A DNA stretch of 64,000 nt from Leishmania infantum JPCM5. Lineage: Eukaryota; Euglenozoa; Kinetoplastea; Trypanosomatida; Trypanosomatidae. Location: NCBI RefSeq assembly GCF_000002875.2, contig NC_009415.2, forward strand, positions 692,001 through 756,000. Reading direction: 5' to 3'. The position numbers and the translations under genes were made by a program. The stretch's first letter is position 1. Each line of letters starts with the position of its first letter. This document shows, one piece after another, positions 11,814-21,621 of the stretch. The notes beneath the pieces were generated by a model. That model was given only the letters and a program-made list of their open reading frames with translations, did not search any database and had not been told where the DNA came from.

Positions 11814-12247
11814 GTAATAGGGAAAAAAGTAGCACAGAAAAACAACAGAGAAGAAAATAAAAACGCAGAGAGAGGAAGGTAAGCAGACAGAGAGAGACGT
11901 AAAGGCCGTAAGAGGAGGAGAGAGAAAGGTGCAGAGGGCAACGGTAACGGTGACGACAGCATCGACGACGACGACGGCGAAGCGCGACTCGAAAAAAAAA
12001 AAGAAAGGAAGAGGCCGATAAAGAGAAGAGGTGCGGAGGCCTTCGCAAAAAGAGTAAGGAGAGCAGAGCAGAGCGGCTGCAAGAGAGGCAGTACGTCATA
12101 CTGAGCGCGCAAGCACAACAACAGCATGTAGCGCTAAAGGGAGCCGCCGTTGCACAGACACCACCACGAAAAGACACGTGGCAGTGAAAGCACCCACAAA
12201 CGAACGTCGTCATAAGTGAAGGGGAGAGAAATGGATTGCCCCCTCTC

Positions 12248-12270
12248 CCCTCGCCCTCTGGCTCCCTCCA
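12248..12270. repeat. 23-nt sequence shared with 27561-27583
   Basis: An exact 23-nt match (plus strand begins CCCCTCGCCCTCTGG) occurs here and near 27561-27583. Each copy lies between a SIDER2 copy and the stop codon of a paralogous gene. This suggests that the 3' UTRs share ancestry beyond the retroposon itself. Confidence 0.6.
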
Positions 12271-12743
12271 TGACCTTCACACGCAGCAGCACCTCTCTAC
12301 GAGCGAAAAAGAAGCACAGCTCCTCCACGAGACTTGGACAAGACAACCGCAGTGACAGCTGGAGAGGGCAGAGAGGGAGGGAGGGATGCGTCTCCCTTCC
12401 TCCATTCACTACACGGTCAAGGACTGCAGCGACGACGAGAAGAGAAAGCAGAGGCGGACGGAGGGACGGAGAGATGGAGAGAGAGCATACGAAAATAAAA
12501 CGGACAGACGAATACGCGCCCCTCCCCTTTCAGCCCGCCACCCCGCACACAAAACAGAAAGAGCCGCGTCAGACGCGCCGCAGTCACCTCTCCTGCTCAA
12601 TGGCTCTGCGAACGACTTCGCCGGCTCACTCGCTAGCACAGAAACGCCATCATGATGAATTCGTGGAGGAGACGACGCCATGTGGCGAAAGCAAAGCGGG
12701 AGGAAAAGGGAAGAAGGCAACGCGCACATCACAGACGCCCCGC

Positions 12744-15700
12744 TCAGTCTTCATATCCCATGTCTAGAGATGCCGTGCGCCAGTCCCACCGGTACGTTCC
12801 CGTACGCTTGTCCGTCATCCGCGCTGCGCTCGCCGTGTCACCGCTTCGCGTGCTGCTCGCCGTCGCCCCAGGCGCATGGTGGCGGGGCTGGTGCTCGTAG
12901 TGTTGGCGAGGGGATGAGGCGTGGTGGTGGTGATCGCCCTCCGTAGCGATGATGTGCTCATGAGGAGAGCCACACCCGGCGCCGGATAGCCTGTGGAACG
13001 CATTCGACGAGTGCTCCAAACTCGCACAGCTGTGCGACGTCTGCGTTCCGTTCAGGCTGGCAGCCCCGGCCCCCACACCGCCACCGCTCGCCACGGAGGT
13101 GCTGCAGTTCATGTGATGCACCGTGTCGTGGTGGTGGTGGTGATGGTGCGTACTTGCAGAGTCCAGGGTGGCATCGCTGAAGTAGCTGGCGGCGTGGGAG
13201 TGCGTGCGACTATGGTGATGGCGTACCCGCACCGTCACATTCACCGATCCGCCTACAGAACCACAACCCTGGCCGCACGGCACCCCGGCGTCCTCCATTA
13301 TTGTGGTGCTGGTCTGGTAGGGGCTACTTGCGTGTCTGGTGTGGTGCCAGTGATGCCCGTTCGACATCACAATGCTGCTGTCGTTCGTGACGGGCGAGTT
13401 GAGTTCATCCAGTTGAAAGTGCAGGTGCGAGCCGGTGCCGCTCACAGACTTGTTGTGGTGGTACTCGAAGTCGTGCGACATCGACTCGCCGATGTCGGAG
13501 CCCTGGAGCAGCAGCGGTGGCGGCATTGAGGTTGTGTGGTGGTGGCTGGGGCAGTGTGCGTTGGGGGACGCGAGAGACATCGTGGTGGGCGAACCACTGC
13601 ACAGCGCTCCGGGGCGCAGAAGCGTCGCTGCCCGCCTTGGAGAGCTGAGGGCCGCCTTGTCTGCCACGGCCTCCTTCGACAGGGCCACGCCCGCCTCAAA
13701 GCTCACGTGATGCCGCAGGGAAGGCGCCGCTCCCTGTCGGCTGCCGGGCGCCACCGTTGGGACGGCCTCGCAGCTGTTGCCCTCTTCCTTCGAGGGCAGC
13801 GAGTAGGATCCAACGGGGGAGAACAAGCCTTCCCCACGAATCTCCTTCGTCGTTCCCGTGTGCCGCGGCGGCTGGCCCGGTGGGAGCAGCGTCTGCAGTT
13901 GCTGTGGCTGCGCTGCGTACACATATGGTGAATCGCCGTAGCCGCCGTCGCCCATGTGTTTGCCGGCATCAGCAGCGACTGCTACTCCGCTGCGCATGTC
14001 TGTGTTGTAGTACGCAGCGGCATGGCTGTTGGTGCTGACGAAGCCGCCGCCGTAGACGGCGTGCGGCTGATACCCATCGGAGCTGTAGTAGTAGCCCACA
14101 CAGCTCGGTATGGCGTTGGAGCTGCTGTGCGGGTCTGCGAAAGGCAGAGGCGGTGGCGGTACTTGGTAGCCGTAGCCGTGCTGCTCGTAGGGGTCTCGCA
14201 GCAGTTGCTGCAGCGTCTTGGCTTCGTACGACGGCGGGGCCGGGTAGTAGATGCCCCCTGGCGGGTGGGGCGGTGCACAAGCTGTCGCGCTGGCGCCACC
14301 AAACGAGCTGGCGGTGGAGGGGTTCGGGTACTTGCCACCCGGAGCGGCTTTGTTGCTCTTTCTGTTCGAGTCATACTCGCCAGCCGGCACCGGGGGCTGC
14401 AGGGGTCGCGGCGGTGATGACTTCTTTTTCTGCCTCTCTGCCGTTGGGATGGTCGCATGCTTCGCGGTGGGAGTTGTTCTCGCGAAGGTTTCGGCGGCTC
14501 TCGCGGCGCCACTGCGGGAAGCGGTGTTGCCTGCCTTCAGCTCGTTTGCCTTCTCCGCGGTCGCTGAAGCGCCAGGAGCACGAGCGGTGGACTTGGTCGT
14601 CTTTGTTTTTGTGGCGGCAGACACGATGGGAGTTAACGATGCTGAAGGCTTGCTCTGCTTGTCTTCTATTACAGCATCAGTGTGAGTCACAGTCTCCGAT
14701 GACCCCTTCGTTGCCGCCCCTGCCCTCTTCGAGTTCTTCTCCGCTGGAGTCGTCTTTGCTCCCTTCGTAGAGTTGAGCTGAGTAACAACAGCAGCGGTGT
14801 CAGTGGTGACAGCCGCATTGGCGGCGCTGACCGCTGCAGGGGGCGCCGCCTTATCCGCAGTCTTCGGCACGGTCACAGTAGGGGTGAAGGCAGAGCCTGG
14901 CGCTGCGGCGACGTCCGCCATCCTCTGCGTCTTCTTTTTGGCCTTCGTGGTCGCTGCGGCTGAGGCGTATGCGGTGGTGGCGGCGGTGGAAGTGGCGGCA
15001 TCGGGCGCAAGAGGGGCCGGCACGGCTACAGTGCCGCCGGGCCTTTCCTCCTTCAGCACTACCGCATCCTGCCTGTCTGGTGATGTGACCACTGAGGCCC
15101 TCGCTGGCGTCGCCTCGTTCTCCTTCGGCTCCACAGCACCCTTCTGCGCGGGCTCTGTCGCGGTTGGCGAAACTGACGTGGGCGAAGCGGTGGTTTGCGA
15201 GGGGGAGGCAACTTTCAGAAAGACGTGCGACGCCGTGCCGTGCACGATCACCGCCTTCGACTGCAACTTCTTCTTGGGGTGCTTCTTGCGGATCGGCTTC
15301 AGGAACTGCGGCGTCACGGCGATGATGCGGCACATGCGCTCAATCAAGCTGACCCGCCACAGGCACGATGTCCCATCACCGATGACCCCGTCAGCCTCCG
15401 GTGGCACGACCGGGAGCTCCACGCCCTTGTTCGCAATCACCGTTCTGGACACCCCCTCAGCCGGATCGGATGCGTGCAGCACGCAGCCCACGTACTTCGT
15501 CGCGCCCCCATCGCCGCTGGGGCTCTCCGCCTGCCGCACCCAGTGAGGGTCCTCTGGCCCCGCCTCGCGAGCGAGCTTGCTGGAGTCGCGCAGCTCACCT
15601 AGAAGCAGTTCCTCCAGCGGGATGCGACACACACGCAGCACGCGTGCCTCTACCGGCATCCCGGCCTCTAACCGCATTAAGCTGAGCACCGTGTTGCAGC

Positions 15701-17828
15701 GCAGCAGCTCCTCCTTCTGCCCATTCACTGTCACCGTGCTCATGTAGCTCCCCAAGGATGAAGAGGGAAAAGCCTCCGCTGACACATCGTCGCTGGCGCT
15801 AGCGCTCTCCTTGCCGCCAGCGACCATCTCGCAGTCCTTCTCGTCCAGGTTGCACCCCCACACCACAGGAGCTTTTTCAGTCTTGTACCAGTGCAGCAAC
15901 GCCGCCGTGGCGGTGCGCCGATTCACGATGCTCGGCCCCACCGACCAGAACAGATGATAGTTCGTGTGCCTAGACCGCCACGCCGAGAGCAGCCCGGCGC
16001 TTGAGGGAGAAGCAGCAGCGGTGGTGGCGGATGCTTCATCACCTGTCTCGCCCCCGCTGCTGCTGGGTGGCCAAGGTTGTACGATCATGTCCTCGTCCGG
16101 CAGGCGGATGAACGAGAAAGACTGCGGGAATGTCGGGCTCGCGGCCATCATGGCCGCGTCGGTGGGGGAGGTGAAAAAAGCGCTGCCGCCCACCGCATCA
16201 GTTGCAGGTGCCTCTCCTTTCATGGTGGTGTCCTTCGCATCATCGCCCGTGGAGGCCGCCGCGATCGCCGAATCGTCCGGCGCAGACGAAAGCCGGGAGA
16301 CCTCTAGCGGGTTGATGTTGTGCAGCAGGCAGGCCACAATGAACTCAGACAATGCACGCACGTACGGCGCCATCACGTGAAAGTTTAGCATTGATTCTGT
16401 ATCCGTGCTGGAGCCCTCGTCACCGAATTCAGAAAGCGACGCCGACGCGCGCGTCGCCCCCTGCAGCCACATTTGCACGCTGCCAAGCGGAGGCATGCCG
16501 AGGAAACAGTTCGCCCCAGCTCCGTGGTCGAGGGGAGTGGTGAGATGATTGTTCTCGGTCTGCCGATCCTGTCCGCCGTCGGCACCGCCGACCTTTTCGC
16601 GACACCCCGGCTTCAGTAAGTCCTGGTGCTCAAGGTAGTGCTTGAAGTAGAAGAGAAAGAACGAGCGCGCGCACGTGCGCATCTCACGCAGGAAGCACAG
16701 TAGCGGCACATTAGTCCGGCGGCTACGCATCACAAGTGACGGCAACGGCGGTGGAGCCCAAAACCGAGCCTTTTCGTCCACCTTAAGGGTGCCACCCCTG
16801 TTCCCGTTTCTCTCGGCGGCTGCGGACTTCGCCGTGCAATTATGCCCAGCTACGCGGCTCGCCTCCACAAGCATGTGATGTGGCTGGGAGAAGGGCTTGT
16901 AGTAGAAGAAGACGTCGCCGAGATCCTTGTCGGCAGTGCCGCCGCCTTTCGTCACCGCTGGCGCCAGCTCCCTCGCTGTGAGGTCGCACGGCACACAGTG
17001 CAAACACGCACGCTGCCACTGCTCCGCGTACGTGTAGACCGCCGTAAGAAGGACGTGCGTGCGGTGGTGGTCGCCGGCAGACTTGGTCAGAAACATCTGC
17101 ATCTCGCAGTCCGGCAGCTTTCGCGGGCACGAAGCACCCAGCCCGTGCACGTCGCCGATGAACCCTGTCGCCTTCACGTAGCAGCCCAGCACCTCGGTGC
17201 AGTCTTCAGGGAAGCTATGGGCGCCGACAGCAGCGGTCCCGTTGATGGAGGCTGCCGCCGAGCTCCCCTCGAAGCCAGCATCACCCGTAGCAGTAGAAGT
17301 GGTGGGGCTTGCTGCCGAAGCCGGTCGGTGGTAGAGGAAAGCCACAGCGCACGGCAGCGGTCGCACCGACGTTGCATCTGCACGGTAGGCCCGCAACATC
17401 TCCTCATCCGTCTCGTAGACCATTCTCTCTCCGCCGTTGGTGATGTAAGCATCATACATGGCCTCCCGCGTCAAGTTCACAGATGGAAACACGTCAGCGG
17501 GAGGGCAGTAGACGGGAGCATTGCCGATCACCTCGGCCAGGTAGGTGGGCGAGGCAACGTTGCCGACGCTCTCGTGTGCCGCGTGCACCGTCGGAGACAC
17601 CGGCGAGGTTGGCGTCGATTGCACCTTGTTGATGCCGTCGTTGGCGTAGTAGTAGTACCGCACCGCCGGATCACATCGTGCGTCGTAGAGCTGCACGAAC
17701 AAGGAGCAGTCTGGACTCGGAAAGAACTTCTTCAGGAGCGGAATGAGAACAATCTGCTGGCGCTGGCCGTAGAAGGGTGGCTGAGAGAGCCAGTGTTCAA
17801 CGGTTTCGCGACTCGGCACTGCACCCAT
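12744..17828 (-). CDS. Myristoylation-motif family protein, paralogue 2 (1694 aa)
   Basis: This is the largest member of the unrecognised three-gene family. The ATG at 17828 opens the frame directly with MGAVPSRE, an N-myristoylation-type start. Family blocks: IVLIPLLKKFFPSPDCSLF (about 26-44), RYYYYANDG (about 57), LPCAVAFLYH, VKATGFIGD, MFLTKSAGDHH (about 246), TNVPLLCFLREMR (about 370), and KLAREAGPEDPHWV (about 750) followed by LWRVSLIERMCRIIAV. Residues from about 880 to 1150 are rich in Ala, Thr and Lys, like a disordered spacer. The C-terminal 500 residues are rich in Pro, Gly, Tyr, Ser and His, with an eight-His run near 1560. The protein ends in TYRWDWR plus a short tail, matching the WDWR end of paralogue 1. 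It lacks the YGTVPxFANPN block seen in the other two. Function unknown. Confidence 0.88.
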   Translation of the reverse strand: MGAVPSRETVEHWLSQPPFYGQRQQIVLIPLLKKFFPSPDCSLFVQLYDARCDPAVRYYYYANDGINKVQSTPTSPVSPTVHAAHESVGNVASPTYLAEVIGNAPVYCPPADVFPSVNLTREAMYDAYITNGGERMVYETDEEMLRAYRADATSVRPLPCAVAFLYHRPASAASPTTSTATGDAGFEGSSAAASINGTAAVGAHSFPEDCTEVLGCYVKATGFIGDVHGLGASCPRKLPDCEMQMFLTKSAGDHHRTHVLLTAVYTYAEQWQRACLHCVPCDLTARELAPAVTKGGGTADKDLGDVFFYYKPFSQPHHMLVEASRVAGHNCTAKSAAAERNGNRGGTLKVDEKARFWAPPPLPSLVMRSRRTNVPLLCFLREMRTCARSFFLFYFKHYLEHQDLLKPGCREKVGGADGGQDRQTENNHLTTPLDHGAGANCFLGMPPLGSVQMWLQGATRASASLSEFGDEGSSTDTESMLNFHVMAPYVRALSEFIVACLLHNINPLEVSRLSSAPDDSAIAAASTGDDAKDTTMKGEAPATDAVGGSAFFTSPTDAAMMAASPTFPQSFSFIRLPDEDMIVQPWPPSSSGGETGDEASATTAAASPSSAGLLSAWRSRHTNYHLFWSVGPSIVNRRTATAALLHWYKTEKAPVVWGCNLDEKDCEMVAGGKESASASDDVSAEAFPSSSLGSYMSTVTVNGQKEELLRCNTVLSLMRLEAGMPVEARVLRVCRIPLEELLLGELRDSSKLAREAGPEDPHWVRQAESPSGDGGATKYVGCVLHASDPAEGVSRTVIANKGVELPVVPPEADGVIGDGTSCLWRVSLIERMCRIIAVTPQFLKPIRKKHPKKKLQSKAVIVHGTASHVFLKVASPSQTTASPTSVSPTATEPAQKGAVEPKENEATPARASVVTSPDRQDAVVLKEERPGGTVAVPAPLAPDAATSTAATTAYASAAATTKAKKKTQRMADVAAAPGSAFTPTVTVPKTADKAAPPAAVSAANAAVTTDTAAVVTQLNSTKGAKTTPAEKNSKRAGAATKGSSETVTHTDAVIEDKQSKPSASLTPIVSAATKTKTTKSTARAPGASATAEKANELKAGNTASRSGAARAAETFARTTPTAKHATIPTAERQKKKSSPPRPLQPPVPAGEYDSNRKSNKAAPGGKYPNPSTASSFGGASATACAPPHPPGGIYYPAPPSYEAKTLQQLLRDPYEQHGYGYQVPPPPLPFADPHSSSNAIPSCVGYYYSSDGYQPHAVYGGGFVSTNSHAAAYYNTDMRSGVAVAADAGKHMGDGGYGDSPYVYAAQPQQLQTLLPPGQPPRHTGTTKEIRGEGLFSPVGSYSLPSKEEGNSCEAVPTVAPGSRQGAAPSLRHHVSFEAGVALSKEAVADKAALSSPRRAATLLRPGALCSGSPTTMSLASPNAHCPSHHHTTSMPPPLLLQGSDIGESMSHDFEYHHNKSVSGTGSHLHFQLDELNSPVTNDSSIVMSNGHHWHHTRHASSPYQTSTTIMEDAGVPCGQGCGSVGGSVNVTVRVRHHHSRTHSHAASYFSDATLDSASTHHHHHHHDTVHHMNCSTSVASGGGVGAGAASLNGTQTSHSCASLEHSSNAFHRLSGAGCGSPHEHIIATEGDHHHHASSPRQHYEHQPRHHAPGATASSTRSGDTASAARMTDKRTGTYRWDWRTASLDMGYED

Positions 17829-18189
17829 CCCTGCGTTCCTTTGCTGGGCTGCTCGTGCTGATGATGGTGTTGCTGCTCCAGACGTACCGCTCGCTCGCCC
17901 GCCCGCCCTCTCTCTCTTCGCTGCCGAGACACGATCAAAGGAGGCGCTTTTCGCGGTTAAACTCCAACGCGCGTGGTGTACCGCGCGACGCGCCCGACCC
18001 GCTCAGGCAGAAACGAAAGTGTACCTCCGCCTGCCCAAGAGAGCGAGAAGGCCGCAGTGAGTGCAGGTAAAAAGATGTGTGCAACGAGCGCACGCCCTCA
18101 CAGAAAGAAGAGCAGCGAAGAAAAAGCAGAGCAAGATGACGTCCGTGCGTGCAGGCACGATGTGTGCAAATGGCCAGCTCACTCTAAGC

Positions 18190-18224
18190 CTCAGCAAACA
18201 AGCAAGCAAGCAAAAAAAAAAAAG
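18190..18224 (-). promoter_or_regulatory. Candidate trans-splice acceptor for the gene starting at 17828
   Basis: On the minus strand a T-rich tract (about 18195-18224) is followed by GCTGAG; the AG falls at 18191-18190, about 360 nt before the ATG. This fits the usual trypanosomatid polypyrimidine-AG layout. Confidence 0.45.
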
Positions 18225-21200
18225 ATAACAGAAATCTCCGCACATATAAAAAAAAGACAAGAGAGGGGAAGAGTGGAGAAGAGGAAGGTGCCACACAATG
18301 TGCATGCACTCACACGAACCAAACAAAGACCACAGCAGCCGTCAGGGAACCGGCGGCGGCGAGCCGTAAAGCTACCTCAGATAGACGGAGAGATACCGAG
18401 AAAGAAAACGGAGGTAACAAGAGGGAAAATGGAGAATAAGCCAGTCGCCCACACGCACGCGCACACAGAAAGAGACAAGACTCGGCGAAACGCTTAGAGG
18501 CACGGAGAGGGAGGGAGGGTAGAGACACCAAGAAGAAAAGCGAGCAAGCATAAGACGGCTAATGACAGGGAAAGAAAGCAAAAAGAAGGCACGCGATGAC
18601 GAGGTGCGCACTCGAAGGCAGCAGAAACAAAAAAGCGCAACAATAAATCAGGTGCGTCCCCGCAGTTCCTTACCACTGTCGTTCGGACTCTTCGCTTGGC
18701 GTTGTCGTTATTATTTCGGTTTGCTGTCGTTGTTTGATTGTGTTTTGGGGGGTTGCTTCTTTTTCTCTTTGGCGTAGGTCGGACTGCGTTCCGACTTCGA
18801 AGGAAGCCCGAGCACGCCTACGACTGGTTGCTTCGATGATGCGAAGAAAGCAGTGAGGGGAGGGCAATAGCTTGATGGATGGCAGCTCCGCAAAAACACA
18901 ACCAGTTTGGCAGGCGTACGGGACCCCCACGCTACCCTTCTTTTTTTTTTGGTTTGTTTGTACGCCTATCAATAGGCGTGCACAGAAGCGTGGGGCAGCG
19001 GGGTGTTGGTCGACGAAAGACGCCTTGAGGGAGTAAAAAGAAAGAACGAAAAGATCAAGGTAAGTTATCTGATTGACTTTCCCTGCTGCGGTCAAACACC
19101 AACGGCACTTGAAGAGGTGGTCGATTTCGCTGCCGTGGAGAAGCGCCAGAACGAAGAGACGAAAAAAGCTCTGCTGTTTGTTCTCTCAAAATGGTGCGGC
19201 GTTTTGTGCACACTCTGTGCAGCTATCGGCTTGGATGTGTGCGAGCGTTGGGCAAGCGAGTAAGCGGAGGCGTTTCCGGGCGGTATCGTCTCTCCGGCCC
19301 TTCTCTATTCGTTGTGGTTTGTACACGGTTGGAAGAAGTACACCAGAGGAAGAAAGGGAGCAAGACAGACAGAGAGAGAGAGCAACAAAACGAAAAAGGA
19401 AAGACAGACAACAGCGAAGGGCAGAGCTGAAGCGAGCAGAAACAAAAAGGGTCGGAGAGGAAGAGAGCGCACAACAGCAACCTCACCAAAACACACGAAA
19501 CATGAAAAAAATGCCCTCCGTCAAGACACCCAGGAAGAGAGAGAGACGCTAAGAGAGACAGAGGGATGGAGGGGAGGGGGGAGAAGGTGAGAGATGCAGG
19601 CAACGAGAAGGGAAAATATGCGAGATCGAGTACAGCAGCAAAAGGTGGTAAGAGGCCGATATGCCTCTCCTACGTGTGCGTTTTATTGTTCGCTTGTCTT
19701 GGCCAGCGTTATCTGTTTTGATGACTTCTCACAGCATGGCAGCGTTCCCCTTGCCGGCGCGGCCGCCCCAAAGCGAAGACAAATCCCGCCCGCTGGCCAG
19801 TACGCTCTTTCCTTGCAGGAGCCCCTCCTCTGTGATGTGCGAGTGCGCCCGCGATAGCGGCTGCCGGGGGAGGGGGGAGGGCGACACACCTTCCCCAATC
19901 AGAGAGCTAGACTTTGCGCCGAAAGATGCTGAGCTCGGGGAGCAGGGGCAGCGGCAGGCGTGCGTGCCTGCGTTGAAGCACACCCACCAGTAGAAGAATA
20001 ACTGAAAGGAGGGAAGGACAAGCTGATCAAAGCAAGGGAACGAAAAAAAACGCGAGAGACCACGCAGACGAACAAAACCTTTCAGCCAATGCGTGGGCAC
20101 GGAGACACGTTCATGTGGTGATATTGAAATCCTGGAGGGAGCCGGCTGTACGCACGTGTGTGTTGTGTCTGTATGCGCCTCCGCACGTTGAAGAAGTGGC
20201 AAAAGATAAGCGAGTGCCCTCCACGACTCCGTTGGCTTGCCCGGATGTATGTGACCGTGTGTGTGGTAGAGTGCGCCACTGCCCAGAGAGGAGACAAGTA
20301 GAGGAAGAAGAATAGAAAGAGAGATAGGATAGCGATATGACAAGTAGCCGTTGCATATGGGAGCCTACTCCCCCACCACCACCATCACTGCCTCCATCTG
20401 GCCCGCAGGTGGGCCGCTTGATGTGAAAGGGGGTGCTCACACGTCCGGCGAAGCAGGGAATGGCTCTTCTACGCTTCGAGAAACCGTCCCTGACATCTGC
20501 GTAATCCTTGTGGGCATGTGTACCACGCGGAACGTACACTAGAAACCCTCCTAGTGTTCCAGATCCGCCCATTTTTCGTTCGCAGCAGTTTTGTTGGTGA
20601 CGCGCGTCTGAATATGTGTCTGTACGCTGATTCCACCTCATCCACGTGCAGTGCACGCCGTGGGTAAGAAAGGGGTCGAAACGTAAGACAAGAGCAACCA
20701 CATCCAGAGAACGACATCCAGATACACAGAGACTGGCAAACCTTCTCATAGAATAGGAAGAAGATATAGGCACAAACGTATGTGCACGGGTCCGTGGGTG
20801 GCACACGTCTCTATGAGTGCGTGCATGGCCAAGAGGGAGAAGGAAAAAAAAGAGAGAAGCGCAAACAAACGTAGGAGAGTGCATGGCATGTTAGACGCAA
20901 GAGTCATCGCATCCCTAACAGAAATACAAAAGGAAAAAAAAGATTTGCTACTTTACAACTCGATGAAGACGAAGACACAGCGAAAAAAAGAAAAACGAGA
21001 AGGGAATCGCTGGTGCGCAACCGAAAAACACCAAAAAAGAATGGCAACCGCAAGCAAGGGTGCGAAACAAGCAATCCAATCCTGCGCAAAAAAGAAAAGG
21101 ACCGAAGAAAAAAAAAAACAGAATAAAAAGGACAGTGGAACAGGGGTAGGGTGAGGGGTGAACAGAGGCATCTCGAGAAGGAGAGAGACGGAGAAAGACA

Positions 21201-21500
21201 CGCACACAAAAAGAGCAAAGACGAGCCACGAGGAAAAGAGAGAGAGGAGGAGAAAAGTACGCTCGTGGGCCGGCGAGCACCACTGCTGGAGCTGCACCTT
21301 TTGCTTTGCTGCTGCAGCTATACGTTTTTTTTCGCGCGCGTGATTGGCAGACACGCGCATGTGAAAAGGGAAAGAGAGAGAGAGAGCAAGACACGAGGAG
21401 GAGAGGTGGAACACACAAACTCACTTTGACCAGAATGACACACAGCCGCCACGCGCGCCGAAAGCCCAAAAACTAGAGAAAGACCACAAGCACACACAAG

Positions 21501-21523
21501 CACACACACACACACACACACAC

Positions 21524-21556
<33 letters not shown>

Positions 21557-21621
21557 TGTATGTATGTATATATGTATATATATGTATATATATGTATATA
21601 TATGTATATATATGTATATAT
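21501..21621. repeat. Compound CA / TATG / TATATG microsatellite
   Basis: About 24 nt of CA repeat run into about 40 nt of TATG repeat and then about 55 nt of TATATG-type repeat. It is the longest simple repeat in the window and lies in the 10.9-kb spacer. Length is likely to vary between strains. Confidence 0.9.

Larger units (their letters stand above)
10091..12743. other. Spacer between paralogues 1 and 2
   Basis: It contains the 5' UTR of the gene starting at 10090, a SIDER2-type retroposon (11256-11813), a G/C hairpin at 10944-10960, and the 3' UTR of the gene ending at 12744. Open frames of 134-183 codons near 11.8-12.7 kb are low-complexity and were not accepted as genes. Confidence 0.65.

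Noticed and set aside
16842..17861. 339-codon plus-strand frame
   Set aside because: It is the antisense shadow of the paralogue 2 coding region; the same applies to plus-strand frames at 7679-8506 and 14797-15546.
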